Positions 12,894-22,445 are shown, numbered from the stretch's first letter. The stretch: 64,000 nucleotides of DNA from Hyperoplus lanceolatus (GCA_026929865.2 CM049410.1:9982001-10046000); one strand, 5' to 3'. Made by a program: numbers and translations. The notes: generated from the letters alone by a model not told the origin.

Positions 12894-12954
12894 CCTCATT
12901 TAGACGATTACATGGAGTCTTGTTGTTGAAGGCGCAGGGGGATCCTACGCCATC
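12894..12954 (-). other. candidate minus-strand exon, Cys-containing, unidentified
   Basis: A 61-nt minus-strand block with an acceptor ending ATTTGCAG and donor GAGG|GTGAGT, both close to consensus. The open frame reads DGVGSPCAFNNKTPCNRLNE and exits with 1 nt. Two cysteines and an N-x-T glycosylation-type motif would suit an extracellular protein. I cannot assign it to a family. If the three minus-strand blocks belong to one gene, it would run leftward out of the window. Confidence 0.3.
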
Positions 12955-13069
12955 CTGCAAATCAGAATATCACATTAATCTATTTTTTACTTATAAATGT
13001 ATTCAAGCAGGAGTAAATTAAGCTAAATTGTTCCAAAAAAGTGTCTGCACTTGAATAATTTTAGATTAA

Positions 13070-13688
13070 CCCATTGATGACTATGGCAATCTAGGATGCA
13101 TGTCCTTAATGCCTGAGGGTTTTCTGAAAAAATAGTACGAATTGTCAAGTCTACCAAAACCTTAATATCTAAGCCTGTGTAGCACATAGAAACATGAAAT
13201 AAAATACATTTAAAAGTTAAGGTTCACAGGTTTTATTTAAACATGCTCCCTTAGCGCTTACAAACCAACAAATATTTCTAAAAATCGTCAAAATTAGATG
13301 AATTAGAAAATTATTAAATATTGTTAATAAATAGATGCAATGTGTTGTGTGATTTTCGTCAGTAGTCTATAGTAGACCTTGATTCTGCGCACCAAACGCC
13401 ACTAACTGTTCCGTCGCCGACATAGCCGGCGTATTTTTTTAATTATTTTGTTTTATTTTATTATTTTTTATTTTTTTGATTGACGTGATTTTCGGCAAAC
13501 CACACAACTTTTGGGTGGTCACGTGGTCTTAAAAAAATCAACAAAACCCACCTCATGTGTATTTGAACCAATGACAGTGCATTCTATGCTGGGAATGCCA
13601 TGAAAATTAGATAAAGTAATAATGCTGCGCGATGCAGCATCAGGCAGGAGAGCCAATGTGGCATCGCGCAGCAGCAGTCATCAATGGG
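13070..13688. mobile_element. piggyBac-like MITE with TTAA target sites
   Basis: Inverted ends CCCATTGATGAC and GTCATCAATGGG sit directly between TTAA at 13066-13069 and TTAA at 13689-13692. CCC termini with a TTAA target are the hallmark of piggyBac (Kolobok is the alternative). The element is 619 bp and non-coding. A GC-rich hairpin-prone stretch (GCTGCGCGATGCAGCATC...GCATCGCGCAGCAGC) lies near its right end. Confidence 0.8.
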
Positions 13689-13813
13689 TTAACACAATTA
13701 TTACGCTCTTTTATGCTTCTACAAATACATGCATATAAATCACCTTTCAATGTCTACATTTTTAATTTAGGACTTTTTTTAACATAGGCCTGAGATAGTT
13801 AATTACTGAATAG

Positions 13814-13846
13814 GTGTGTGTGTGTGGGGGGGGAGGGGTGGGGGGC
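13814..13846. repeat. TG/G-rich low-complexity tract
   Basis: TG repeats run into G-runs (GGGGGGGGAGGGGTGGGGGG). This could form a G-quadruplex on the + strand. Confidence 0.8.
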
Positions 13847-14027
13847 ATCCTACTGTAATTATGCCAGCATGCATTGAGTGATGGGGCACTGTAGCCTACA
13901 CACTGGACTGGCCTCCACTTTATGACAGCTAAACAAAACGCACAGACAGACCATGGACATTTTCAGACTGAGGGGCACAGTCTACTGGGAGCCGCCAAAT
14001 GAGTGAGTATGAAATGTGGGCCTACGC

Positions 14028-15074
14028 CAGTGCTTCTCAATTATTTTCTGTCATGCCCCCCCTAGGACTGAAATTTTTTCGCGACCCCCCTAAATAGAAA
14101 TACTATTGAGAACCTGCTAATATTTATTTATTTATCTGTATAAGAGTTATATATGAGTTTGAGTTGCTAGCACCAGCATTCTGCATACAATCACCTTATT
14201 ATTAAAATAGATTAATAAAATTTGCTGACATCTGCAACATCTTAAAACAATTTCCAAGTTTATTAACTCAATTTGTAACATTTAAACAAGACCGTTCAGT
14301 CTGTGTGAATCTCAAAACACAGAAACAAGAGCAAATGATTCACTGGGGTTTTCATTTAATTAATAACATTTTTAAACAGTAAACATTGGTCACTTGTCAG
14401 TCAGCTTCATCAGCTTATTCCCTTTCAAAAATATATATGACTTAAAAATAAACATTACTCTTTGTGTGCAACATTTGCAACAATATTTAATGTACAATTT
14501 GCATACTTTCCCTGAACATAACACAAGACATTAAAAAAGCCTTGAACCCTGAACTATTTGAAACTGGCAGCTACATCAGTTTGAGCTTTTTTAATATAAC
14601 TACATTCACCTTCACAATTATTTTGAACTTATTTCCCTATTTGTCTGTTTTATATGAACACATTCTGCTTATAATACACAAAAACACAATTTGCTCTGTA
14701 TTTTAGTGGCTGCAGTGAGCCCTCTTTGCAGAGCACATCATTCCAAATCTGGGCTTCAAACTTGATACTGCTACTCTTAACTCTTGCTCAATGTTAAGCT
14801 GGGACCTGTACTTTGTCTTGAGTGCAGCAACAGTGGAAAAGCCCATCTCACACAGATAGGATGTGGCAAAGGGTAGTAAGATGTTAACAGCCTTCTGTCC
14901 AATGAGTGGATACTCCCTTTCTTTGTAAGATCTAAATTCTGTTACACTTCTGACCCTTGGTATAATGTTTATTTTAAAATTTTTTAAAAAAAAAACACAA
15001 AGTCCCCCCTGCCGCTCGCGCCCCCCCTGAGACCCCACCCCAGGGGGTCGCGCCCCACCATTTGAGAAGCACTG
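14028..15074 (-). mobile_element. hAT transposon relic (ZBED type), 8-bp TSD
   Basis: The ends CAGTGCTTCTCAA and its complement (TTGAGAAGCACTG) are flanked by an exact 8-bp duplication, GCCTACGC (14020-14027 and 15075-15082), diagnostic of hAT insertion. Subterminal GC-rich blocks (CGCGACCCCCC and GGGGGTCGCGCCCC) are complementary. The element is 1047 bp, much shorter than an autonomous copy. It retains only the 3' end of a transposase gene on the minus strand. Confidence 0.9.
14703..14990 (-). pseudogene. C-terminal remnant of a ZBED-type hAT transposase
   Basis: The minus-strand frame contains KAVNILLPFATSYLCEMGF, followed by STVAALKTKYRSQL and LRVAVSSLKPRF. This is the conserved hAT C-terminal dimerisation region as found in ZBED5/SCAND3-like proteins, where the usual form is LPFxTTYLCExGFS. 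The N-terminal BED finger and the catalytic core are absent, so the product cannot transpose. The reading frame ends naturally near 14703. The upstream boundary, where sequence becomes poly-Lys/Asn-like, marks the internal deletion. The relic at 19363-19734 keeps the opposite (N-terminal) end of a similar protein. Confidence 0.8.
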
Positions 15075-15082
15075 GCCTACGC

Positions 15083-16136
15083 TATTCTATCATGAGAACC
15101 TGGGCTACCTATTCTACCTTGCAAATGAAATCCCTTTTTCAAAAGCAGAGATTCTGACTCATCATCATAGTTTTAAAATAATGTTTGCAACAATATTCAT
15201 GCCAATAAAGCTCATTGAATTGAATTATTGACTTAAAACCAAAACCAGGCCCAGGGTCCAGGTAGACGCCATGACAGTTAGGCCTTCCTCTAACTGTATT
15301 AGCGTGAATTAGCATGACGCTAATAGCCTACACTTCTTTATAGGTCCATGGCCTTCACGAGTGTATTAGCATAATGCTAAACATGTGACGGAAGAAGCTA
15401 ATAATACTTTTTCCCTCGCCCCTTTTTTCTACTGTTGATATAAGTAAGGCAAATGATACATTTTGGTTAGAAAAAAAGATAAGAACTTGAAAGCGAGTAT
15501 AATCTACCTGCTAGTAGTAGGGTGACGTTGTAGTTAGCTAAGCTAATCAAAAACAGCTGACGTCGGAGCCCGCGAGCCAATGGGGCTGCACGATATTTTA
15601 TGAAGCATAGTAGCCTACACACAAACTCTTCCATCTGTGCTAATTATAGCCTAGGCCTCCTACAACATTTTTTTTAATTAAGTGTTAGGATATGTAGGCT
15701 AGTCCTACTGTTGTTGCTGACAAACCGGTAGCCTAAGTTTTACTTCACAGCAGATTATTTGGCTACTAAAGTCAGGTATCCCAATTAACAATTGCTGTGG
15801 GCTTGAGGCCAATGGATACTTGAGATATTGTAACTCTATATTATCGGTCCGTGTATCCTATTCTGAGGTTGATGTGTGCATGTGTAATGTATATAAAGTG
15901 TCAGTGGCAATGATAAAATGCAGCTTTTCAATAAGATTTAGTTTGACAATACAGTATTGCAATACTAACAACCCAGTTAAAGCATGTACACTTGATGTTT
16001 TGTTAGTAGCCTAATAAAATACTGGGTGACAAAGGGAAATCTCTTAGTTAGTGATTTAGGGAAGTGTGTCGAGTATAGTTTTCATCGTAATTTTTTGTTT
16101 GGAACTCCTCACTTTCTTTCTTGCAGATATAGTCCA
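15083..16136. other. intergenic, nothing recognised
   Basis: No supported gene. Several short TTAGC/GCTAA inverted motifs occur around 15296-15390, without transposon boundaries I can define. Confidence 0.4.
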
Positions 16137-16690
16137 GGCAAAATAGCGTTTTTCATAGAATAAATTGTAAAACAATTTTTTTCATGAGGTGTCCAGAACA
16201 ACATACTAAAAGTCCTAAGAAATCCTAGCTGAGGAAATATGTTTAATTCTCATCAATCCGAGATGTGTGCCAATAAGGCAAGACACCAATACATCCAAAT
16301 AGTGCAATTTTTTTCATTTAGTCCTATCAAAATTAAACTTTACACAATGAAAGTATCCATGATAATTAACATTTGCTGTATTACAAGTTTCTTTGAAAAT
16401 GAATTTTAATATGCAAATGAGCTATACACTAATCGAACCCTTTTTCCTTTACTCCTACCACAATAAAACTTTACATAGTAAAAGTATACTTGAAAAGTAA
16501 CTTTTTTTCTATTACAAGTTTCTTTTTAAATGAATTTGAATATGCACATGAGCTCCACACTTATTTAATATCCAATCATCGTACTGCCAATGGGTGATGG
16601 CGATGCTGCTTTTAGACTGGCCTCTAACCTGAAAAACTGCCTGGCTTACCTGCCAGGGGTATAACAGGTGCCTCTCATGAATTAGATTTG
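16137..16690. repeat. left inverted arm of the 4.8-kb element
   Basis: The reverse complement matches 20346-20955 with few differences. The left arm lacks about 35 bp (TTCAGCCTATTTGGG... region) present in the right arm. Within it are two tandem units of roughly 130-150 bp. Each has an AAGTTTCTTTxxAAAxGAATTT block and an ACTTTACxxAxTxAAAAGTAT block. Homology to the other arm stops at AATTAGATT. Confidence 0.85.
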
Positions 16691-16857
16691 TCTCTTCAAA
16701 TGCCACTGCACGCAATTTGATTGCACTACAACCAATCAGAGCAATGAACAATGTGATTTATTAAGCCCCGTTCGTTTAGCGAACAGCGGATTAACTGTTA
16801 AATTTTACTTTTGCCGTGGTCGGTCTGCAAAACAGAACATTCCTCTTACTTGCTAAT

Positions 16858-17017
16858 GCTTTTACTACGTAAAGTTTTATTGTGGTAGGAGTAAAGGAAA
16901 AAGTAAGCCTATTTGGGTTTATTTTGGGCATGTACGATTAGTGTATAGCTCATTTGTATATTACAATTCATTTTCAAAGAAACTTTCATTGTGTAAAGTT
17001 TAATTTTGATAGGACTA
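16858..17017. repeat. internal copy of the arm sub-repeats
   Basis: The segment (TAAAGTTTTATTGTGGTAGG ... AAGTTTAATTTTGATAGGAC) is in the orientation of the right arm, so it is inverted relative to 16320-16540. Together with the left arm it could form a hairpin of about 700 bp. Confidence 0.8.
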
Positions 17018-18594
17018 GATGAACACCCTGGGAGAGCTTCACTAACATTACTTCCAATGATTGATCTTGATCCCAGTGATTAATCCTGCATATACTCAAC
17101 ATTGAGGTTTGTGGCAACTCAAGCTCTGCAGTATGATGTGACCCCTGTTCTGACGTTCGACCAACCCCTTCTGGAAAGTCTTGACCATTATAAGTTAACT
17201 TCTCAGGGTTTTTCCTGGCTCAGAATGGGCCTTTGGGGGGTCAGTACGCGACCGACTTTTTTTGGGGTCGTGACTCGCGACAGTAAAGGCAAACGGTTTG
17301 TGTATTTTAAGAGGGGTGTTGGGTTGGGAGAGGGGAGTTTCTGTCCAGCTCAAGAGCATTTCAGTCAGCCGGTCAATCACTGCGTTACCATGGAGCTCAC
17401 TGACGCTTATGAAATCACAATAAACAACCTGTAGATATGAAGTCAAAATACTAATAATGACTAGGCCTACCTATTTAATACTTTAATTGATCTCTAAACC
17501 ATGGAAGAAGGTAGGGCTGCTCGATTATGAAAAAATCATAATCATGATTATTTTGAGTAATCACATTGTGTTATCACGATTATTAAAGACAGTTAATCAT
17601 TGATTTAAGAACATTATGCATTTATTTTGCTTTTAACAAGGTTTTTTTCTAAAAACACCATGACTTTGGACTTTAAACAAAGGCCTAATTGAACTGAAAA
17701 CAGGGAGAATAGAAATAGGCTAAATAAGTGAAACATATTTTTAATAATTTAATAAAAATATGTCAAAATAAAAATAACCAGTTGTAAATGGTGTTGATAG
17801 GGCACGTCTTTTGCTAGCATTGAATGTAAGGGCATGATTTATTTATGTCATGGAGCTGGCTGGATAGGCAGTTGCATTGTAGTGTTGACAGTTGTGGTGG
17901 CAGGAGTTAAGGAGCTTTAAACTTCCTGTGTTTTTATTCATTGATTGCTTGGTCATAGACCACTATGACTCGACTTAAAGTGAATAAACAAATTGGTCGG
18001 GATGTTTAAAGGTGCAGATCAGGTCGTATATCACTTTTCTTTCTCTCTCTGTCTCTCGGTCGCGTATGTCATGTTACTCGCGTGTCCGCGCGTGACAAAT
18101 CTTGCATATTTTTTTAGTTTGTTGTGAGTCTGAAGTGTTTTCAGACAACACCATTAGTTTTACCTTTATTCTCGTCATCTAGAAGTTTTTCAAAACACCC
18201 GGCAATGCGCAACATCTCCCTCGTACTCTCTGGACTAGCCGTTAGTGAAACTATCAGGTGAGGGAGGGGCCGAGCGGAGCTCACGGCTGAAAGGGTTTGC
18301 TGCATTTATAAGCCTGCATGCCCCGGCGAGCGGAACAATGATAGTTTAATAACGATTATCCCCGACCTGATTTCTTTTTTTTTACAACTGAGATTGCAAG
18401 TAATAGGACTGGAATGGCGCGGAAATGGAAACACATTTGGAGCCGTTTTAAGTCGATTTTTATTTATTTATCTATATATATATAAAAAAAACACTTTGGC
18501 GCTGAGGATTTTCCTTTGGGGGGCGCTAAAATTCCTTTGGCGGGCGCCAAAAAATTTTGAATGCAGGAAAATACAAATGTTTTACTTTTCATGT

Positions 18595-18740
18595 AGACTT
18601 TCACTTTGTAAAGTTTTAATGTGGTAAGAGTAAAGGTAAAAATTAAGCCTATGCGGATATATTTTGGGTAGCCTATATTTGATTAGTGTATAGCTCATTT
18701 GCATATACAAATTAATTTTCAAAGAAACTTGTTAGACAAA
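18595..18740. repeat. diverged internal copy of an arm sub-repeat
   Basis: Contains GTAAAGTTTTAATGTGGTAA, then TTAGTGTATAGCTCATTTGC and TTTTCAAAGAAACTTGTTA. This is the same unit as in the arms, in right-arm orientation but more diverged. Confidence 0.7.
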
Positions 18741-18764
18741 AAATGGTGTTTCACAAACCATGCA

Positions 18765-18944
18765 AAGCACGATGCAGATGTTCTCATTGTCCAACCTGCC
18801 ATTGCCTCTGCCAGAACAAAAGACACAGTCTCAGAAGGTGATGACACAGACTTGTTAGTACTCTTGTTGCATCATGCTGATCTGAATGCACACAAGCTTG
18901 GCAAGTCTGACCTGTATGGGTTCAGTTTGGTGAGCCTAAACTGA
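18765..18944 (+). pseudogene. ORF relic with an Asp-rich PIN/nuclease-like motif
   Basis: The open frame contains DADVLIVQPAIASARTKD, then GDDTDLLVLLLHHADLNAH. From memory this resembles a repeat-carried protein type with an acidic motif of the form DADxxIV...GDDTDLLVLL, as seen in PIN/FEN-like nuclease folds in many fish and invertebrate genomes. Only this short piece survives. The next codons run to a stop without a second domain. It lies inside the long-arm element and may be a remnant of its coding capacity or of an unrelated captured sequence. The family assignment is tentative. Confidence 0.35.
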
Positions 18945-19362
18945 CCTGGCTGGTTTTATTTGTGTTTTATCTAGTGCCGCTCAATTTCTTCCCTAAAGAT
19001 CTCTCATTACATTGGTCCATTTCATCACTCAATTTGGCCCACCTGATCACATACTTTCAAGCAGCACTGTATGGTGCATAAAGTAGATAAAGGAGTTACT
19101 TGGTCCCACGGTGTGTGACAATCTCCTCTTTATCCATGCCATTTCAGGCTGTGGGTTAGGGGTTCTACATCTCGTCTATTTGGCATAGGAAAGGGAATGG
19201 CACTGATAAAAGTAAAAAATTACACTAGCTAGGGGAGGGGTAATCTAATTCAGTGGTTCCCAACCTTTTTTCCCTGAGGACCCCCGTGCCAGGGTCCAAG
19301 ACAAGCAAGGCCCCCCCAACCCTAACTCCGACCCACATACACACAATAAAAGAATAGAGTGA

Positions 19363-19734
19363 TTAATAACTTTTATTTGCAAAAAAAATAAACAGGTACT
19401 GGTTTACACAGAGCTCCGTGGCTCTGTGTAAATCAGTACCTGCTTTTTCAAAAGCTTTTCTGATGTCCGTGGATCTTGATTGTGCCAATTGCTTCTTTCT
19501 CTCAAAATATTCTCGACTTTCACCAACAGTCTCGGGGTGTTTGGTCTCCTGGTGTCGTTTCAGTTTGCATGGTTTCATGCTTTGATTAGCTAGCTTCTCG
19601 CCACAAATGACGCATTCTGGCGGAAAACTGTCCTGTCCTTCCATAAAACCAAAATCGCTGTGTCTCTGGAGATATTGCTTTGTTTTCATCTTTGGTTCAG
19701 ACGAACCATCTGTACATTTACGTTTCACAGACAT
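19363..19734 (-). pseudogene. N-terminal BED-finger remnant of a ZBED-type hAT transposase
   Basis: A 123-residue minus-strand frame starts MSVKRKCTDGSSE. It contains a BED-type zinc finger with CVICGEKL (Cys-x2-Cys), then KPCKLKRHQETKHP (His-x4-His), followed by REYFERKK. This is the typical start of ZBED5/SCAND3-like transposases, which run to roughly 600 residues. The frame ends in unrelated codons soon after the finger (the DDE/RNase-H core is absent), so it is a truncated relic. A short product that binds DNA but cannot cut it is conceivable, but there is no evidence that it is expressed. Confidence 0.8.
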
Positions 19735-19942
19735 TTGTTTCCTGTGTAAAGTGAGGCTGACCGCCGCGAAACAATCAGCATCGCCCGCCAGCCACGAGCC
19801 GACCGGAAGGTTGCTTACGCAAGTTCAGAGGTCATATAATAATGAATTGAAATGTGGACCAATAATATGTTTTAATTAGCATTAAACATCGTTTTGATTA
19901 TCCAATTGGATGTTATTGGGGTTTTATGAATTTAATGTTTGG

Positions 19943-20217
19943 GCGACTGTGGCTCAGTTGGTTGAGCGGGTCGGCAAGTGATCAAAGGGTTGGAGGTTCG
20001 ATCCCCCCCCTGCCACCTGTGTCATAGTTGTTGTGTCCTTGGGCAAGACACTTCACCCACCTTGCCTCGTGTGAATGTCGATAGTTAGCCTGCTATCGGT
20101 GTATGAATGTGTGTGTGAATGGTAACGTGTAAATGGGAACAGGTCTCCCTTGCAAAAGAGTCTTCGGACTCAATGGGATATACCTGTATAAATAAAGGTT
20201 AAAAAAAAAAAAAAAAA
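19943..20217 (+). mobile_element. tRNA-derived SINE with LINE-like 3' tail
   Basis: The tRNA-like head has GTGGCTCAGTTGGTTGAGCG as A-box region and GGAGGTTCGATCCC as B-box. The core is TGTCCTTGGGCAAGACACTT. The 3' end TCTCCCTTGCAAAAGAGTC...ACTCAATGGG...AAATAAAGGTT plus poly-A resembles the LINE tail at 2515-2735. It lies within the hAT relic. A 25-nt T-run follows at 20223-20247. I could not find clean target duplications. Confidence 0.8.
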
Positions 20218-20222
20218 TGCAA

Positions 20223-20247
20223 TTTTTTTTTTTTTTTTTTTTTTTTT
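20223..20247. repeat. poly-T tract
   Basis: 25 consecutive T following the SINE poly-A tail, inside the hAT element. Together they form a potential A/T hairpin. Confidence 0.9.
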
Positions 20248-20955
20248 CACAAGTCACAACCTCAGCACAGACAAACTTGTGCGCCCCCCTTGCGATCTCT
20301 GGCGCCCCCTGCTGGGGGGCGCGGACCCCAGGTTGGGAACCACTGATCTAATTCATGAGAGGCACCTGTTATACCCCTGGCAGGTAAGCCAGGCAGTTTT
20401 TCAGGTTAGAGGCCAGTCTAAGAGCAGCATCGCCATCACCCATTGGCAGTACGATGATTGGATATTAAATAAGTGTGGAGCTCATGTGCATATTCAGATT
20501 CATTTAAAAAGAAACTTGTAATACAAAAAAAGTTACTTTTCAAGTATACTTTTACTATGTAAAGTTTTATTGTGGTAGAAGTAAAGGAAAAAATTCAGCC
20601 TATTTGGGTTTATTTTGGGCGTGTACGATTAGTGTATAGCTCATTCGCATATTAAAATTAATTTTCAAAGAAACTTGTAATACAAACAATTTTAATTATT
20701 ATGGATACTTTCATTGTGTAAAGTTTCATTTTGATAGGACTAAAGGAAAAAAATTACACTATTTGGATGTATTGGTGTCTTGCCTTATTGGCACACATCT
20801 CGGATTGATGAGAATTAAACATATTTCCTCAACTAGGATTTCTTAGGACTTTTAGTATGTTGTTCTGGACACCTCATAGAAATTATCTGAGCTGAAAAAA
20901 ATTCTTTTACAATTTATTGTATTTTTGGCCCCAAAATGCCTTACTTTGCCTGGCC

Positions 20956-21274
20956 TAATAAGCTCTTTCAGTCAATAAGAGGCATCATAGCAGCTATCAT
21001 GATCAGCCGTTTTTTGTATGAAATTCAAAACCAGGCTTTGGTTGTGCTTCTCAGTGTTGCAAAAACTCAGTTTAGGATCATGTTGTGTACTATGAGACAT
21101 GACAATATTGTGTTCACATTGTTGCAGTCATAGGTTCACAACTGTGCTTTTGACACAGTTTTAAATACTACAGTTAATTATTTAGGGAACAAACTGCTGC
21201 TTCACTGCTCCGTTCGGAAAGTAGAAAACCCTGATTTCACACCGCTAGCTGACTAATATTAATTTAAAATACAC
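20956..21274. other. short intergenic spacer, nothing recognised
   Basis: About 320 bp between the long-arm element and the Rex3-like LINE. An ORF of 65 residues crosses it without a recognisable domain. Confidence 0.4.
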
Positions 21275-21289
21275 ATAGGCTTTTTTCAC

Positions 21290-22347
21290 CCTCACCCCAT
21301 GGGGTGAGGGTGTCTCTTCTGAGGGCCATCCAATCTCTGTACACTCAAAGCGAGAGCTGTGTACGGGTTCTCGGTAGTAAGTCAGACCCGTTTCCGGTGG
21401 GGGTTGGCCTCCGCCAGGGCTGCGCTTTATCACCAATCCTGTTTGTGATATTCATGGACAGGATATCAAGGCGTAGTCGTGGTGGGGAGGGGTTGCAGTT
21501 TGGTGGGCTGAAGATCTCATCTCTGCTGTTTGCGGATGATGTGGTTCTGATGGCATCATCGGCCTGTGACCTTCAGCTCTCATTGGATCGGTTTGCAGCC
21601 GAGTGTGAAGCGGTTGGGATGAGGATCAGTACCTCTAAATCTGAGGCCATGGTGCTCAGCAGGAAACCGATGGATTGTCTACTACAGGTAGGGAATGAGT
21701 CCTTACCCCAAGTGAAGGAGTTCAAGTACCTCGGGGTCTTGTTTGCGAGTGAGGGAACAATGGAGCGTGAGATTGGCCGTAGAATCGGAGCAGCAGGGGC
21801 GGTTTTCACTCGCTTTACCGCACTGTTGTGACGAAAAGAGAGCTGAGTCGTAAGGCAAAGCTTTCGATCTACCGGGCGATCTTTGTTCCTACCCTCACCT
21901 ATGGTCATGAAGGCTGGGTAATGACTGAAAGAACGAGATCGCGGGTACAAGCGGCCGAAATGGGCTTTCTCAGGAGAGTGGCTGGCGTCTCCCTTAGAGA
22001 TAGGGTGAGAAGCTCAGTCATTCGTGAGGAACTCGGGGCAGAGCCGCTACTCCTTTGCGTTGAAAGGAGCCAGTTGAGGTGGTTCGGGCATCTGGTAAGG
22101 ATGCCCCCAGGGCGCCTCCCTAGGGAGGTGTTCCAGGAGCGTCCAGCTGGAAGGAGGCCTCGGGGAAGACCCAGGACTAGGTGGAGAGATTATATCTCCA
22201 CACTGGCCTGGGAACGCCTCGGGATCCCCCAGTCAGAGCTGGTTGATGTGGCCCGGGAAAGAGAAGTTTGGGGTTCCCTGCTCAAGCTGCTGCCCCCGCG
22301 ACCCGATTTCGGATAAGCGGTTGATGATGATGATGATGATGATGATG
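21290..22347 (+). mobile_element. 5'-truncated Rex3/RTE-like LINE with 15-bp TSD
   Basis: It encodes the C-terminal half of an RTE-type reverse transcriptase and ends in a (GAT)n tail at 22323-22347, typical of Rex3-like elements. Exact 15-bp target duplications ATAGGCTTTTTTCAC flank it at 21275-21289 and 22348-22362. The 5' end carries an unusual palindrome (21287-21312). The coding region is interrupted by a single-base frameshift near 21806, so it is dead on arrival. Confidence 0.92.
21302..22316 (+). pseudogene. Rex3/RTE-like reverse transcriptase, C-terminal half, one frameshift
   Basis: The first frame (to 21831) contains GLRQGCALSPILFVIFMD (RT motif B region), then ISSLLFADDVVLMAS with the catalytic Asp pair FADD, and VKEFKYLGVLFASEG. 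The second frame (to 22316) continues TKRELSRKAKLSIYRAIF, TYGHEGWVMTERTRS, a R/K-rich stretch (RPAGRRPRGRPRTRWRD) and WGSLLKLLPPRP. The endonuclease domain and RT motifs 0-A are missing through 5' truncation. Reading CAC TCG CTT TAC CGC ACT joins the two halves, so a one-nucleotide indel just before 21807 breaks the ORF. RT would copy the LINE RNA at a nicked target. Confidence 0.85.
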
Positions 22348-22445
22348 ATAGGCTTTTTTCACAGAAGCATTTGAACGTTTCACTCTAGGAAAAGGTACGT
22401 ATATAGCTGCAGTTTCATGGTGGTAGTCTATGCTTACTCACTGTC

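Larger units (their letters stand above)
10508..13065. other. 2.6 kb without a recognised gene
   Basis: No bounded repeat or identifiable protein. It contains two of the weak minus-strand exon candidates (10779-10814 and 12894-12954). Confidence 0.4.
19251..20345 (-). mobile_element. hAT transposon relic (ZBED type), 8-bp TSD
   Basis: Termini CAGTGGTTCCCAACC and its complement (GGTTGGGAACCACTG) are flanked by an exact ATCTAATT duplication at 19243-19250 and 20346-20353. Rejoining across the duplication restores the sequence of the inverted arm (compare AATCTAATTCATGAG with the left-arm complement), so this hAT inserted into the pre-existing long-arm element. It is 1095 bp, carries only an N-terminal transposase relic, and was itself invaded by a SINE (19943-20217). 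Confidence 0.92.
16137..20955. mobile_element. large element with ~550-bp inverted arms
   Basis: The sequence at about 16137-16690 is nearly identical to the reverse complement of 20346-20955. Clear landmarks are GGACACCTCAT, CATCTCGGATTGATGAG, TGGATGTATTGGTGTCTTGC and TACCTGCCAGGGGTATAAC. The outer ends share a CCAGGCAAA-type terminus (near 16134 and 20950) with small indels. Between the arms are further partial copies of the arm sub-repeats (16858-17017, 18595-18740), an ORF relic (18765-18944) and a nested hAT (19251-20345). The element can be read as a DNA transposon with very long terminal inverted repeats. I could not see an unambiguous target duplication or a full transposase, so the superfamily is open. 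An inverted segmental duplication is the alternative. Confidence 0.65.

Noticed and set aside
16512-16751. 79-residue ORF with an identical copy at 20279-20521
   Set aside because: Both frames simply translate the inverted arms. The conservation comes from the repeat, not from coding selection.
17199-17300. hAT-like left end (CAGGGTTTTTCCTGGCTCAG) and another at 17513 (AGGGCTGCTCGATTATG)
   Set aside because: These resemble the left ends of fish hAT families, but I found no matching right ends or target duplications, so no element is called.
22323-22350. Independent (GAT)n microsatellite
   Set aside because: It is the 3' tail of the Rex3-like LINE.
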